Shown here: positions 37,239 through 45,657 of the stretch, in pieces
Layout of the letters: each line of letters starts with the position of its first letter
Position numbering within the stretch: position 1 is the stretch's first letter
NCBI RefSeq assembly: GCF_014207185.1
Contig: NZ_JACHCP010000002.1
Location: 310,001-374,000 of the forward strand
Direction of reading: 5' to 3'
DNA: 64,000 nt
Origin: Rhodanobacter sp. A1T4
GTDB lineage: Bacteria > Pseudomonadota > Gammaproteobacteria > Xanthomonadales > Rhodanobacteraceae
Translations under genes and position numbers: made by a program
The notes under the pieces: generated by a model
The model's input: the letters and a program-made list of their open reading frames with translations, nothing else
Told to the model about the DNA's origin: nothing
Databases searched by the model: none

Positions 37239-38120
37239 TCAGCCCGATCGCGCTGCAATGGCCTCCAGCAATTGCAGATTCAACGCGTGCTGCTGCGCCT
37301 GCCATTCCGCCAGCATGGCCGGATCGATCTCGGGCTGTTCATCCATCGCGGACAGCCTGCGCTTCCACCAGGCCTGGTAGCGGTAATGCGATACCTCGCC
37401 GTTGATATCGCTACCGACCAGGCCGTTACGCAAACTGTCGATCAGCCCCAACGCGTGGTCGACCTGTAGCAGGCCCTGATCCCAGTTGGTATGGGCCACG
37501 TTCGGCGCGAAGGCATCCTTGTCGATCGACAGATAGCTCGGCACCGTCTGCGTGCGCTGCAATTCGGCGAAGGCATCGACCATCGCCTCCGGCGTATCGA
37601 AGCCGCGGAACGCCTTCTCGATGCCCAACCGACGCGCCCAGCCGGTATCGACGCCGATGTTCCAGTAGGTGAGCTTGCCCTTCTTCAACGGCGTGAGATA
37701 GTTTTCCCACGCGTGGCCTGCGCCGATATCCGCCGAGGTGATGCCCAGCACGTGCACATGACTGACCGACGGCAGCATCGCCACGCGACGCACCCAAGAT
37801 CCGCAGTGAACGCCGAACGGAAAGCGCATGTTGTCCGGATGATTGTCCAGCACCACCACTTGAATCGGTGTCTCGGGTTTCAGGCGCGCGATCAGTGGCC
37901 AGCTCAGGTGATGAAAATCACCGCTACCCAGGAACACCGTGCCGTACTGTTCCGGCAGCAGCTCATCGAGCATCGTGCGGAAACGCCGCATGGTTGCCAG
38001 CGAGCAGCCGAAGCGGATCGACTCCTGCCAGTGTTCCAGCGGCAATACCAGCCGCTGCGGCAACGGCCCGACCGAATGGTCGATGTCGAGCACAACGGGA
38101 CGATGGTCAAGACTGTGCAT
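37239..38120 (-). CDS. Arginase/ureohydrolase-fold protein
   Basis: A 293-residue protein with features of the ureohydrolase fold: LGSGDFHHLSWPLI, VVLDNHPDNMRFPFG and SIDKDAFAPN echo the metal-binding DAHxD and SxDxD motifs of arginases and agmatinases, in divergent form. One or both metal sites may be altered, so amidinohydrolase activity is not assured. The start at 38120 overlaps the upstream acyltransferase-like gene by 14 bp, so the two are co-transcribed. Its role in this cluster is unknown. Confidence 0.65.
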   Translation of the reverse strand: MHSLDHRPVVLDIDHSVGPLPQRLVLPLEHWQESIRFGCSLATMRRFRTMLDELLPEQYGTVFLGSGDFHHLSWPLIARLKPETPIQVVVLDNHPDNMRFPFGVHCGSWVRRVAMLPSVSHVHVLGITSADIGAGHAWENYLTPLKKGKLTYWNIGVDTGWARRLGIEKAFRGFDTPEAMVDAFAELQRTQTVPSYLSIDKDAFAPNVAHTNWDQGLLQVDHALGLIDSLRNGLVGSDINGEVSHYRYQAWWKRRLSAMDEQPEIDPAMLAEWQAQQHALNLQLLEAIAARSG

Positions 38121-39183
38121 CAGTGGTCTCCGCCGTGGTCTGCCAATGGCGATCGCTTTCGAAATGGTTGCCGAGCCGGCGCAGCAGCGCACGCAGAATC
38201 GGATGTCGTGCATATACCGCGTGGCGTGTGAACGTCATGCGCGCACCGAGGAAAGATTTGACTTCCGGGTCGGTCCAGCCGGCCACGTAGTGGGTAAAGC
38301 CGCGCTGCCGCGCATAATCGAGATTGTGCATCCAGCTGACGAAATACAGGTTGTGCTCGCGCGCCTGCGGGTAGGCAAAGCCGATGTACTTGTCGATCAG
38401 CTTGCCACCCTCTTCGTAGCAGACGTTCCAGCCGATCATCTGTCCGGCATGGCGATAGACGAACACCACGCCACCACTGGCAGTATCGCGCAGCAGGGCG
38501 CGGAAAAAATCCATGCTGAGCCGATCGAAGTGGATTTCGCTCTGCGCGTAGACGTTGTCGAACAGCGAGTAGAACTCGGCCAGCGTCGTCTCGTCGTCGA
38601 AGCGCGCGTCGCCAGTGCGCACGATCTCGATCTCGAGGTCGGCACGCGAGCGCAGCTTGCGCCGGATATTTTTCCGGCGGCCTGATGACAACCGCGAGAG
38701 GTATTCATCGTCGCTGGTGAAATCGATCGGCACCCATGCCAGTGCCTGGCCTTCCAGCAACACGTAGCCCTCGGCTTCACAGGCGCTGGCGAAAGCGCGC
38801 GCCTGGGCATTGTCGGCATCGCTCAGCAAAGGGGAATCCTGCGCAATGTCTTTCACGATAAGCAGCTTGCACTCGCGTGCGTAGGCGGCTTTGAGTCCCT
38901 GTGCCAGTGCAATGGGCGACACGGAACGCGGCAGCGGCGCGTATTCCGACACGGTGGTGCCGGCAAAACGCGTGCGCCAGCGCAGCAACCTGCCCCACCA
39001 GCGATACAACGGCAGAGCAGTCACGCGCCGACGCAGCTCGTCGTCCGCCGTAGTCAGCAGATCGAACGGCGCCACAAAGCACGGCATGCCCTGCGGCGAC
39101 AGCTCCACGGTAAACCCGATCGGCGGGTTGGCCATGAAATGCGCCAGCAGGGCATCGGGTTCCAGTTGGGCGATGAAAGACAT
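38107..39183 (-). CDS. FemAB/GNAT-fold acyltransferase-like protein
   Basis: A 358-residue protein with a C-terminal GNAT/FemAB-like (Acetyltransf_6-type) domain: SSGRRKNIRRKLRS, FVYRHAGQMIGWNVCYEEGGKLIDKYIG and WTDPEVKSFLGAR. Proteins of this type transfer acyl or aminoacyl groups to amines. It is divergent from an acyl carrier protein gene 68 bp away, which suggests that an ACP-bound acyl chain could be its donor (inference). The ATG at 39183 is used; the in-frame TTG at 39189 has no better support. Confidence 0.7.
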   Translation of the reverse strand: MSFIAQLEPDALLAHFMANPPIGFTVELSPQGMPCFVAPFDLLTTADDELRRRVTALPLYRWWGRLLRWRTRFAGTTVSEYAPLPRSVSPIALAQGLKAAYARECKLLIVKDIAQDSPLLSDADNAQARAFASACEAEGYVLLEGQALAWVPIDFTSDDEYLSRLSSGRRKNIRRKLRSRADLEIEIVRTGDARFDDETTLAEFYSLFDNVYAQSEIHFDRLSMDFFRALLRDTASGGVVFVYRHAGQMIGWNVCYEEGGKLIDKYIGFAYPQAREHNLYFVSWMHNLDYARQRGFTHYVAGWTDPEVKSFLGARMTFTRHAVYARHPILRALLRRLGNHFESDRHWQTTAETTDAQS

Positions 39184-39251
39184 ATGCAAGCGATAATGCC
39201 TAAACTAATGATTACGTAATGTTGTCGTTTACCACGAGGAGCCGCCCAGCC

Positions 39252-39524
39252 ATGAACGAGTCGACCCAGCAGCAGGTGTTCGAGATCATCGCCAAACAGG
39301 CCAAGATCGACACGGCCACCATCACGCCGGAATCCACCTTGAAGGATCTGGGCATCGAGTCGCTCGAGGCGATCGAGCTGATCTTCGACATCGAGGAGCA
39401 TTTCGATATCACCTTCCCCGACCAGCAAGGCGCCAACTTCGACAAGGACACGGCGCAGAGTCTGGTCGATGCCGTACAGACCGCGCTTGATGGAAAAGCC
39501 GCGGCAGGCGAAGGAAGCCAGTAA
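39252..39524 (+). CDS. Acyl carrier protein
   Basis: A 90-residue acyl carrier protein. Ser37 in DLGIESLEAIEL is the phosphopantetheine attachment site, in the usual DSL-like position at the start of helix 2. It differs from the housekeeping AcpP by the ESL motif and an Ala/Gly-rich tail, and lacks the fabD/fabG context, so it likely serves a dedicated pathway with the ketosynthase whose start codon overlaps its stop (TAATG). A GAGGAG ribosome site supports the start. Confidence 0.9.
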   Translation: MNESTQQQVFEIIAKQAKIDTATITPESTLKDLGIESLEAIELIFDIEEHFDITFPDQQGANFDKDTAQSLVDAVQTALDGKAAAGEGSQ

Positions 39525-40753
39525 TGCCCAACGTTTCCACGCGCCGTGTCGTGATTACCGGTATGGGCGCCATCAGTGCGCTCGGCGTCGGTGCGGAGGC
39601 GCTTTGGCAAGGACTGCGCCAAGGCCGCAGCGGCATTGGCCCGCTTCGCCATCAGGATGCCGCTCGCGTGCGCGTAAAAGTGGCCGCGCAGGTGCCCGAA
39701 AGTTTTGATCCGGCAGCCGGCATCGATGAGCGCACCTTGACGCAACTCGATCGCACCTCGGAATTCGCGCTGCACGCCGCCGACGAAGCCATCCAGCAGT
39801 CCGGCCTGGATTTCAGCAAGGAAGTCGGTGCACGTACGGCGGTGATCGTCGGCACCGGCGTCGGCGGTGAGACAACCCAGGACGAACAGAGCCGGCGCCT
39901 CTACGCCGAAAACGCCACCCGTGTTCACCCGCTGAGCATCGTGCGCGTGATGACCAATGCCTCGGCCAGCCAGATCAGCATCAAGTATGGCCTGCGCGGT
40001 CCGACCTTTGCCGTCGCCAGTGCCTGTGCGTCGGCCAACCACGCGATCATCCAGGCGGCGCAGATGATCCGCTACGGCTTGGCGGATACCGCCATCACCG
40101 GCGGCACGGAAGCATGCATCAGCTACGTCGTGCTGCGCGGATGGGAAGCGATGCGCGTACTGGCCGACGACACCTGCCGTCCCTTCAGCATCAACCGACG
40201 TGGCCTGGTGCTCGGCGAAGGCGCCGGCATCTTTGTGCTCGAATCGCTCGAGCATGCGCAAGCGCGCGGCGCCACGATCCTCGCCGAGCTGGCGGGCGGC
40301 GGCATGACCGCCGACGCCACCGATATCGTGATGCCCAGCGCCGACGGTGCTGCCTCCGCGATGACTCAAGCGCTCGACGAAGCCGGCCTGGCGCCCGAGG
40401 ATGTCGACTACATCAACGCCCACGGCACCGGCACGCAAGCCAACGATGCCACCGAGACCAAGGCCATTCGCCTCGCCTTCGGCGCGCATGCCGACCGCCT
40501 CGCCGTGTCGTCCACGAAGTCGATGCATGGCCATGCACTTGGTGCCTCGGGTGCGCTGGAACTGGTAGCGGTAGTCAACGCCATGCGCTACGGCATCGTG
40601 CCACCGACCGCCAATCTCGATCAGGCTGATCCCGCCTGCGATCTGGACTACGTGCCCAACGTGGCGCGCGACATGCCGGTGCGCGCCGCCTTGAGCAACT
40701 CGTTTGCGTTCGGTGGGCTGAATGCGGTGCTTGCCCTCAAACACGCACCGTAA
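39524..40753 (+). CDS. Beta-ketoacyl-ACP synthase, FabF-like
   Basis: A 409-residue thiolase-fold condensing enzyme with the full KAS II triad: Cys168 (SACASANH), His300 (NAHGTGTQ) and His335 (KSMHGHALGA). It would elongate an acyl chain carried on the adjacent ACP. Pairing with a private ACP and lying among aminotransferase and acyltransferase genes suggests a secondary lipid or acyl-conjugate pathway rather than bulk fatty-acid synthesis. A terminator follows 25 bp after the stop. Confidence 0.92.
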   Translation: MPNVSTRRVVITGMGAISALGVGAEALWQGLRQGRSGIGPLRHQDAARVRVKVAAQVPESFDPAAGIDERTLTQLDRTSEFALHAADEAIQQSGLDFSKEVGARTAVIVGTGVGGETTQDEQSRRLYAENATRVHPLSIVRVMTNASASQISIKYGLRGPTFAVASACASANHAIIQAAQMIRYGLADTAITGGTEACISYVVLRGWEAMRVLADDTCRPFSINRRGLVLGEGAGIFVLESLEHAQARGATILAELAGGGMTADATDIVMPSADGAASAMTQALDEAGLAPEDVDYINAHGTGTQANDATETKAIRLAFGAHADRLAVSSTKSMHGHALGASGALELVAVVNAMRYGIVPPTANLDQADPACDLDYVPNVARDMPVRAALSNSFAFGGLNAVLALKHAP

Positions 40754-40777
40754 AAGGCTTTCCTGACGCGACAAACG

Positions 40778-40811
40778 AAAGAACCCGGCGAGCAATCGCC
40801 GGGTTCTTTTT
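40778..40811 (+). terminator. Rho-independent terminator after the ketosynthase gene
   Basis: AAGAACCCGGCGA pairs with TCGCCGGGTTCTT around a GCAA loop, followed by a T run. It ends the ACP-ketosynthase unit 8 bp before the second MITE-like element. Confidence 0.9.
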
Positions 40812-40818
40812 GCGTGCA

Positions 40819-41086
40819 AGAGCCTGTTCACGATCTCCACGTGGCCCGTGCCGGGAGCGGTTTGCGCGCAGGCCAAGCAAGAACGACGGAGTGTACGTCC
40901 GCACACGACCGAGTGATGACGCCGGCATGGGGGCAAACCGACCCGGCCCGAAGGGTTGAGTCGTGACGGCCGCCCGGTGGCGGCGCGCGGCTTGACCTGA
41001 CCGCCAGTCAGGCGCTGCGCCACGCACTACCACCAAAAAACCGCCACGGCACAACGCGGGCTACGCGGAGATCGCGAACGGGCTCT
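40819..41086 (-). mobile_element. MITE-like element, copy 2 (inverted)
   Basis: A 268-bp copy of the element at 18522-18790 in opposite orientation, with the same AGAGCCTGTTCACGATCTC end; its other end has drifted (GAGATCGCGAACGGGCTCT). Internal palindromes are partly conserved. It lies between the ketosynthase terminator and the convergent class III aminotransferase gene. Flanks (CAA and TAA) give no clear target duplication. Confidence 0.8.
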
Positions 41087-41105
41087 AAGCCACGCGCCTC
41101 GGACA

Positions 41106-42506
41106 TCAGCCCTTCTTGGCTTTCGTCAGCAGCTGGTCGAGCAACGAAATCGCCAGGTCGATCTCTTCATGAGTGATGTCGAGCGATGGCGCGAACGTGA
41201 TCACGTTCTTGTACCAGCCGCCCACGTCCAGCACGAGGCCGATCTTCTTGCCGTTGTGCTCGAGATCACCAGCGAGGCCGATATCGACCATCGCATCGAG
41301 CAACGCCTTGTTCGGCGTGAAGCCATCCTCGGTGCAGATCTCGGCGCGCAACGCGAGGCCGAGGCCATCGACGTCGCCGATTTCCTTGTGACGCTTCTGC
41401 AGGTCGCGCAGTCCGTCGAGGAAATGCTTGCCCTTGGCTGGCACGGTGGTCTCGTAGTCCAGCTCGTAACCCATCTTGATCACTTCCAGACCCAGCGACG
41501 TACCCAGCGGGTTGGAGTTGAACGTCGAGTGGGTCGAACCCGGCGGGAATACGGTCGGATTGATCAGCTCTTCGCGTGCCCACAGACCGGAGAGCGGGTT
41601 CAGGCCGTTGGTCAGCGCCTTGCCGAACACCACGATGTCCGGCGTCACACCGAAGTTCTCGATCGACCACAGCTTGCCGGTGCGCCAGAAACCCATCTGG
41701 ATTTCGTCGGACACCATCAGGATGCCGTACTTGTCGAGCACCTTCTTCAAGCCCTTGAAGAAGCCCGGTGGTGGGATCACGTAGCCACCGGTGCCCTGAA
41801 TCGGCTCGACGTAGAACGCGGCGTATTCGCACTGACTGGTCTTCGGGTCCCACACACCGTTGTATTCGGTCTCGAACAAGCGCTCGAACTGGCGCACGCA
41901 GCTGTCGGAATACTCCTCCGGCGTCATGCCCTTCGGGCGACGGAACGGGTACGGGAACGGCAGGAACATCGCGCGCTCACCGAAGTGGCCGAAGCGGCGG
42001 CGATAGCGGTAGCTCGAGGTGATCGACGAAGCGCCCAGCGTACGGCCGTGGTAGCCACCTTCGAAGGCGAACATCAGGCTCTTGCCGTTGCAGGCGTTAC
42101 GCACGATCTTCAGCGAATCCTCGATCGCCTGCGCACCACCGACGTTGAAATGCACGCGGCCGTCCAGACCAAATTTCTTTTTCGCGTCGATCGCGATGGT
42201 CTTGGCCAGCTCGATGCGGGTCTGGTGCAAATACTGGCTGGCGACCTGCGGCAAGCGGTCGATCTGGTCTTTCAGCACATTGTTGAGGCGCTTGTTGCCG
42301 TAGCCGAAGTTGACCGCCGAGTACCACATCTGCAAATCGAGGAACGGCGTGCCGGCGGTGTCGAACATGTAGCTGCCTTCGCCGTGACGGAAGATCTTCG
42401 GCGGGTCCACGTAATGCACGGTGTCGCCGAAGGAACTGTACTTCGCCTCATCGGCGAGCAGCTGCGCGTCGTCGATGAAACCGGCGGCGTTCTTGTCGAT
42501 TTTCAT
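41106..42506 (-). CDS. Class III PLP-dependent aminotransferase
   Basis: A 466-residue fold-type I aminotransferase. Family blocks are FNVGGAQAIEDSLKIVR, FEGGYHGRTLGASSIT, VEPIQGTGGYVIPPPGF, LMVSDEIQMGFWRTGK (PLP Asp) and VFGKALTNGLNPLSG with the Schiff-base Lys. Class III enzymes often use omega-amino groups (ornithine, GABA, diamines). The real start is the ATG at 42506; the longer frame runs into the HAD gene. Probably co-transcribed with the HAD phosphatase 56 bp upstream. Confidence 0.9.
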   Translation of the reverse strand: MKIDKNAAGFIDDAQLLADEAKYSSFGDTVHYVDPPKIFRHGEGSYMFDTAGTPFLDLQMWYSAVNFGYGNKRLNNVLKDQIDRLPQVASQYLHQTRIELAKTIAIDAKKKFGLDGRVHFNVGGAQAIEDSLKIVRNACNGKSLMFAFEGGYHGRTLGASSITSSYRYRRRFGHFGERAMFLPFPYPFRRPKGMTPEEYSDSCVRQFERLFETEYNGVWDPKTSQCEYAAFYVEPIQGTGGYVIPPPGFFKGLKKVLDKYGILMVSDEIQMGFWRTGKLWSIENFGVTPDIVVFGKALTNGLNPLSGLWAREELINPTVFPPGSTHSTFNSNPLGTSLGLEVIKMGYELDYETTVPAKGKHFLDGLRDLQKRHKEIGDVDGLGLALRAEICTEDGFTPNKALLDAMVDIGLAGDLEHNGKKIGLVLDVGGWYKNVITFAPSLDITHEEIDLAISLLDQLLTKAKKG

Positions 42507-42562
42507 GGGAAAAATCCGGAATGATTCGGGGGGATTCAGAAGGATAACGGCGCGCAACGCAA

Positions 42563-43270
42563 TCAGGAGATCGCGTGCGCCTGCGCGTGCTCGTGATGCC
42601 AATGGCTGGCCAGGCTGCCATCGAGCAGCTTCGGCAGAAACTCCAGTGCATCTTCGAAGCCGGTGATCGGCACGTAGTCGATGCCGGTAGCGCGGCAATG
42701 CTCGATCAAGCGATGTTTGGCAAACACGAAGTCGACGCGATCAGCGGCACAGAAATCCGAGGCGCCATCGCCGATCAGCAAGGTCTTTGCACCGGTCTTG
42801 CGGGCCTGCGCCACGCAGGCGCACTTGCAGGTGCCGCTGCGGCAACCATCCGCCTGGAACGGCGAGGTCAGCTGCCACTGCTTCGGCGGCTGCGCCGGCG
42901 ACAAGTGGTTCGCGGCCAACGGCAGGTTATCCAGGCCGTAACGGCCAAGAATCTGGTGGATCGCGTAATCGAGGCCATCGCTGACGATGCGGATCGGCAC
43001 ATTCAGCTGACGTGCCTTCGCCACGAAACCCGGAAACGCATGATCGATCCACAGCCCGGCCAGATGCGTATCCAGCTCGTCGCGGGTCATCTTCAGCAAA
43101 TCGACCTGACCGGACATGCACTCGCGTGAGCCGATGCGGCCGGCGCGCCAGTCCTGCTCAAGCACTTCCCAGCCGGGCCGGCCGAAGCGGTCGAGCAGCG
43201 AATCGATCACGTCCTCGACGGAAATGGTGCCGTCGAAATCACAAAGAATGGTCCAGCCAGACACGGGCAT
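42563..43270 (-). CDS. HAD-IB family phosphatase (MtnX/PSP-like)
   Basis: A 235-residue haloacid dehalogenase phosphatase. Motif I is LCDFDGTIS (nucleophile Asp11), motif II IVSDGLD, the lysine lies in the later region and motif III/IV is LLIGDGASDFCAADRVDFVFA. The MtnX/phosphoserine-phosphatase branch uses small phosphorylated substrates. A Cys cluster (CRSGTCKCAC) in the middle is distinctive. It precedes a class III aminotransferase, so a phosphate-then-transamination sequence is possible (inference). Confidence 0.85.
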   Translation of the reverse strand: MPVSGWTILCDFDGTISVEDVIDSLLDRFGRPGWEVLEQDWRAGRIGSRECMSGQVDLLKMTRDELDTHLAGLWIDHAFPGFVAKARQLNVPIRIVSDGLDYAIHQILGRYGLDNLPLAANHLSPAQPPKQWQLTSPFQADGCRSGTCKCACVAQARKTGAKTLLIGDGASDFCAADRVDFVFAKHRLIEHCRATGIDYVPITGFEDALEFLPKLLDGSLASHWHHEHAQAHAIS

Positions 43271-43399
43271 TGGTTATTTCTCTTGTAAATTATGTGTGAA
43301 GGATAAAAAGACTCCCTTTCGGCCTCCTTTCTCAAATTCTTAACGAATGATGTCCGGAGTGCCCCGGGCCATGCATCCGTCTGGGCGGGTAAATCACCT

Positions 43400-44287
43400 A
43401 TGCTTGCCAGCCCTTGCTCTGCCTGCCTTCCCGACGTGCCCCATTTCGCCTTGCCCGATTTTCTGCCTCGAACTTCCCCTAATAACCGCGTTCAGCTGTC
43501 GGCCGGCTTCCTGTCTGCCTGCTTGCTGGCGGGCCTGTGCTGGTCGTCCGGCAGCAGGGCCGACACAGGAGACAACACCGCTACTGACCCCAACGCCATT
43601 ACCCTGGCCCTGGGCGCGGGTATAGAGCGTCTGCCCAGCTTTCCGGGTGGCAAAACCCATCGGAATGAATCCATTCCCTACGTCGACTTCGAATGGCCGG
43701 ACCACGTCAGCCTGTCCACACTCGATGGGCTGCAGGTCGATCTGATCGGGGGCACCGTGCTTCACGGAGGCCTGTTTGGCGACTACCAATGGGGTCGCGA
43801 CAGCGAGGATCTGGGCATATTGCGCGGCAAGATCAATTCACTCTCGCCACGCCTCACCACCGGCGGCTATCTGGAGTGGCAGCTCAGCAAGACCATCGAC
43901 GTCGGCACCAACCTCAGTCACGACATCAATGGCGCCGGCGAGTATCTCCAGGTCTATGCCGAGTGGGATCTGCCCAAGATTTGGCTGCTGGAGCACTCTT
44001 TTGAGGTCCATTGGCAGGCGATGAATGCGCCCGCGGCGAACCGCTTCTTCGGCATCACGCCCAGTCAGGCCAGCGTGCTCAACGTACCCGCCTGGCACCC
44101 AGGTGCCGGTAGCCAGCTCGCCTCACTGGAATACGATCTGTTCGTACCCACCAGCCGGCACACTGGTGTGGCTTTGGCCCTCACCTACGGCCGCCTGCTC
44201 GGCAACGCCGCTGACAGCCCGCTGATCACGCGTTTTGGATCGCGCACGCAAATTTCCGAGGCGCTGGCGTTTGTCTATCACTTCTAG
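43400..44287 (+). CDS. MipA/OmpV-family outer-membrane protein
   Basis: A 295-residue exported protein predicted to form an outer-membrane beta-barrel. The MipA/OmpV pattern is visible as ALGAGIERLPSFPGG near the start of the mature chain, PYVDFEW, and the terminal AFVYHF. MipA scaffolds murein synthesis enzymes in E. coli, while many homologues are of unknown role. The N-terminal 30 residues before the hydrophobic LSAGFLSACLLAGLCW segment are odd for a signal peptide, so the true start may be further in. It marks the left border of the cassette array. Confidence 0.75.
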   Translation: MLASPCSACLPDVPHFALPDFLPRTSPNNRVQLSAGFLSACLLAGLCWSSGSRADTGDNTATDPNAITLALGAGIERLPSFPGGKTHRNESIPYVDFEWPDHVSLSTLDGLQVDLIGGTVLHGGLFGDYQWGRDSEDLGILRGKINSLSPRLTTGGYLEWQLSKTIDVGTNLSHDINGAGEYLQVYAEWDLPKIWLLEHSFEVHWQAMNAPAANRFFGITPSQASVLNVPAWHPGAGSQLASLEYDLFVPTSRHTGVALALTYGRLLGNAADSPLITRFGSRTQISEALAFVYHF

Positions 44288-44339
44288 ACGTTGGCACATC
44301 GCCAGTCGGGTTGATGAATTTTTCGTTTGACTGATGTGG

Positions 44340-44600
44340 TCAGGCAATGATCTTCGGAACGGCTCTGCGGTAATGCCGCTCCATAAAAAGCCATGTAAAA
44401 GTGCCGAACACAGCCCCTGCGATCAGCCAGAGCACAGCCGATAGGGCAATGAATCTCGGGCTCAGATCACTGCGGTGAACGATAAACGTCATGACGATAA
44501 ACATGGTCAGGCCATACGAGAGAACACCTTTGACCAGGACATAGCGAGCCATACCCAACGCACGCGTTCTCTCCCAATTTTGCAGACCTTTGGATTTCAT
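44340..44600 (-). CDS. Cassette gene: small two-helix membrane protein
   Basis: An 86-residue protein with two predicted transmembrane helices (about residues 22-44 and 51-72) and basic ends. No family recognised. It is the last gene of the array; the sequence GCCTGAC overlapping its stop resembles an R'' core, but no convincing matching half follows, so the final attC may have decayed into the MipA gene end. Confidence 0.6.
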   Translation of the reverse strand: MKSKGLQNWERTRALGMARYVLVKGVLSYGLTMFIVMTFIVHRSDLSPRFIALSAVLWLIAGAVFGTFTWLFMERHYRRAVPKIIA

Positions 44601-44657
44601 TGCTTGAGTGCCTGTAGCAGGAGGTCGTGAGGTGGGTCCGCTTGAAGAAAGGGTTAG
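44597..44657 (-). repeat. Degenerate attC site
   Basis: On the minus strand the R'' core ATCTAAC (containing the upstream gene's TAA stop) and the arm TTCAAGCGG are intact. The opposite half (ACTCAAGC then AATGAAAT) has lost the GTTRRRY core and partly serves as the start of the next gene. Probably no longer recombination-proficient. Confidence 0.55.
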
Positions 44658-45058
44658 ATGTCGGTGCGTTCATCGATTGGATGAAGCATGGCTGCCATGC
44701 GCTGGTGGATGATGTTGATCGCTTTGAGCGGCCTGATCATCACTTTGAATTCGACGATCTGCCCCTCATCGTTCCATTTGATCAGGTCGACTCCATTGAT
44801 CAGTATTCCGTCCAATTCGGTCTCGAATTCCAGCATGGCGTCCGAAGCGCCGACGATCTCGCGTACGTACTGAAAGGTCGGGTTGAAGAATACGTGGAAT
44901 GCCGCGCTCAGATACCCGGCGGCAAGCTTCCTGCCACGTTGCGGTGTGTGAACGACTGGCGAGTAGAAGACCGCGTCCGCCGCGAGCAAATCACTCAATC
45001 CCGATGGATCGCGCTCCCGGACAAGCCTATGCCAGATTTCAAGCGGGTGATCAGTCAT
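44654..45058 (-). CDS. Cassette gene: NTF2/SnoaL-like protein
   Basis: A 134-residue protein with the NTF2-like alpha+beta cone pattern (LEIWHRLVRERDPSGLSDLLAADAVF..., FQYVREIVGASDAMLEFETELDG, GVDLIKWNDEGQIVEFKVMIRP). Relatives include SnoaL-like cyclases, isomerases and small ligand-binding proteins; no catalytic set is obvious. The stop codon lies inside the attC core. A second NTF2-like protein is encoded at 47373-47765. Confidence 0.75.
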   Translation of the reverse strand: MTDHPLEIWHRLVRERDPSGLSDLLAADAVFYSPVVHTPQRGRKLAAGYLSAAFHVFFNPTFQYVREIVGASDAMLEFETELDGILINGVDLIKWNDEGQIVEFKVMIRPLKAINIIHQRMAAMLHPIDERTDI

Positions 45059-45084
45059 GACATACCTCTGCTGGTTACTCGGAT

Positions 45085-45141
45085 GCCTACCGTTGGAGTT
45101 AAGCGGCAGCGAAGCCTTCCGCCTTGAATAGGCACTTGCAT
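45085..45141 (-). repeat. attC-like site with decayed cores
   Basis: A 57-bp palindrome whose stem is intact on the minus strand (TTCAAGGCGG opposite CCGCTTAACTCC around a GGCTTCGCT centre). Both cores have drifted: GGTAGGC instead of GTTAGGC, and ATGCAAG instead of RYYYAAC. Confidence 0.65.
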
Positions 45142-45151
45142 GGGTGACTGC

Positions 45152-45532
45152 TCAGGTGTGAATGAGGCGGCCACCACCGAATGACCAATTTTCCCAAGCA
45201 GTTTCCTTGAAACAGACCATGACGTTTTCCGGGTTGAGCCCCGCCTGCGAGAGCGTTCCCATAAGTTGCTCGAGCAACTTCTTCTTGACTTTGACGCTCC
45301 TGCCCACTGACCACAGGATTTCGATGAGTACGAAGTCGCTGTTTCGTTCTGACTGAAGATCAGGGTAAGTTGGGTCGAAGCGAAAGTCATCGGATTCGAG
45401 TTCGATGACTCGTTGGAATTTGTCTGTTGCGGGTACGCCAGATGCGACGAGCGCGGAATGCACTGCGTCGAGGACCGTGGATTTGAATGCGCTCGACTTT
45501 GGCTTGCGAACAGTGACAGTGACAAGTGGCAT
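45152..45532 (-). CDS. Cassette gene: tautomerase-superfamily protein
   Basis: A 126-residue protein beginning MPLVTVTVRK, where removal of Met would expose the N-terminal Pro used as catalytic base in 4-oxalocrotonate tautomerase-like enzymes. The length and the VLIEILWSVGRSVKVKKKLLEQLMGTL and VMVCFKETAWENWSFGGG blocks fit the longer Tautomerase_2 group (single-chain fused type). Substrate unknown. A small enzyme of this kind is common cassette cargo. Confidence 0.82.
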   Translation of the reverse strand: MPLVTVTVRKPKSSAFKSTVLDAVHSALVASGVPATDKFQRVIELESDDFRFDPTYPDLQSERNSDFVLIEILWSVGRSVKVKKKLLEQLMGTLSQAGLNPENVMVCFKETAWENWSFGGGRLIHT

Positions 45533-45547
45533 GGTGCCTCCTGAGGC

Positions 45548-45604
45548 GACTAACGCTGGAGTTAAGCGGTGGCGTAGCCGTCCGCCTTGAACGAGTGGTT
45601 AGGC
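45548..45604 (-). repeat. attC site
   Basis: 57 bp. Minus-strand order: R'' GCCTAAC, arm CGTTCAAGGCGG, centre ACGGCTACGCC, arm CCGCTTAACTCC, R' GTTAGTC. Arms pair with an unpaired base, as expected for the strand-selective folded attC. It lies 53 bp after the isochorismatase-like gene. Confidence 0.85.
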
Positions 45605-45657
45605 ATTTCCGAAGAAGCACAGCGCCACACACGCCGAGCCAGCCAACAAAGGGAATG

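Noticed and set aside
39212..41023. 603-codon minus-strand frame
   Set aside because: Antisense to the ACP and ketosynthase genes and continues into the MITE-like repeat; no protein motifs.
41169..42524. 451-codon plus-strand frame
   Set aside because: Antisense to the class III aminotransferase, whose motifs are complete; a GC-rich codon shadow.
44284..44345. Possible final attC overlapping the MipA gene end
   Set aside because: One core (GCCTGAC) is present but no matching GTTRRRY core or convincing hairpin follows; left as uncertain.
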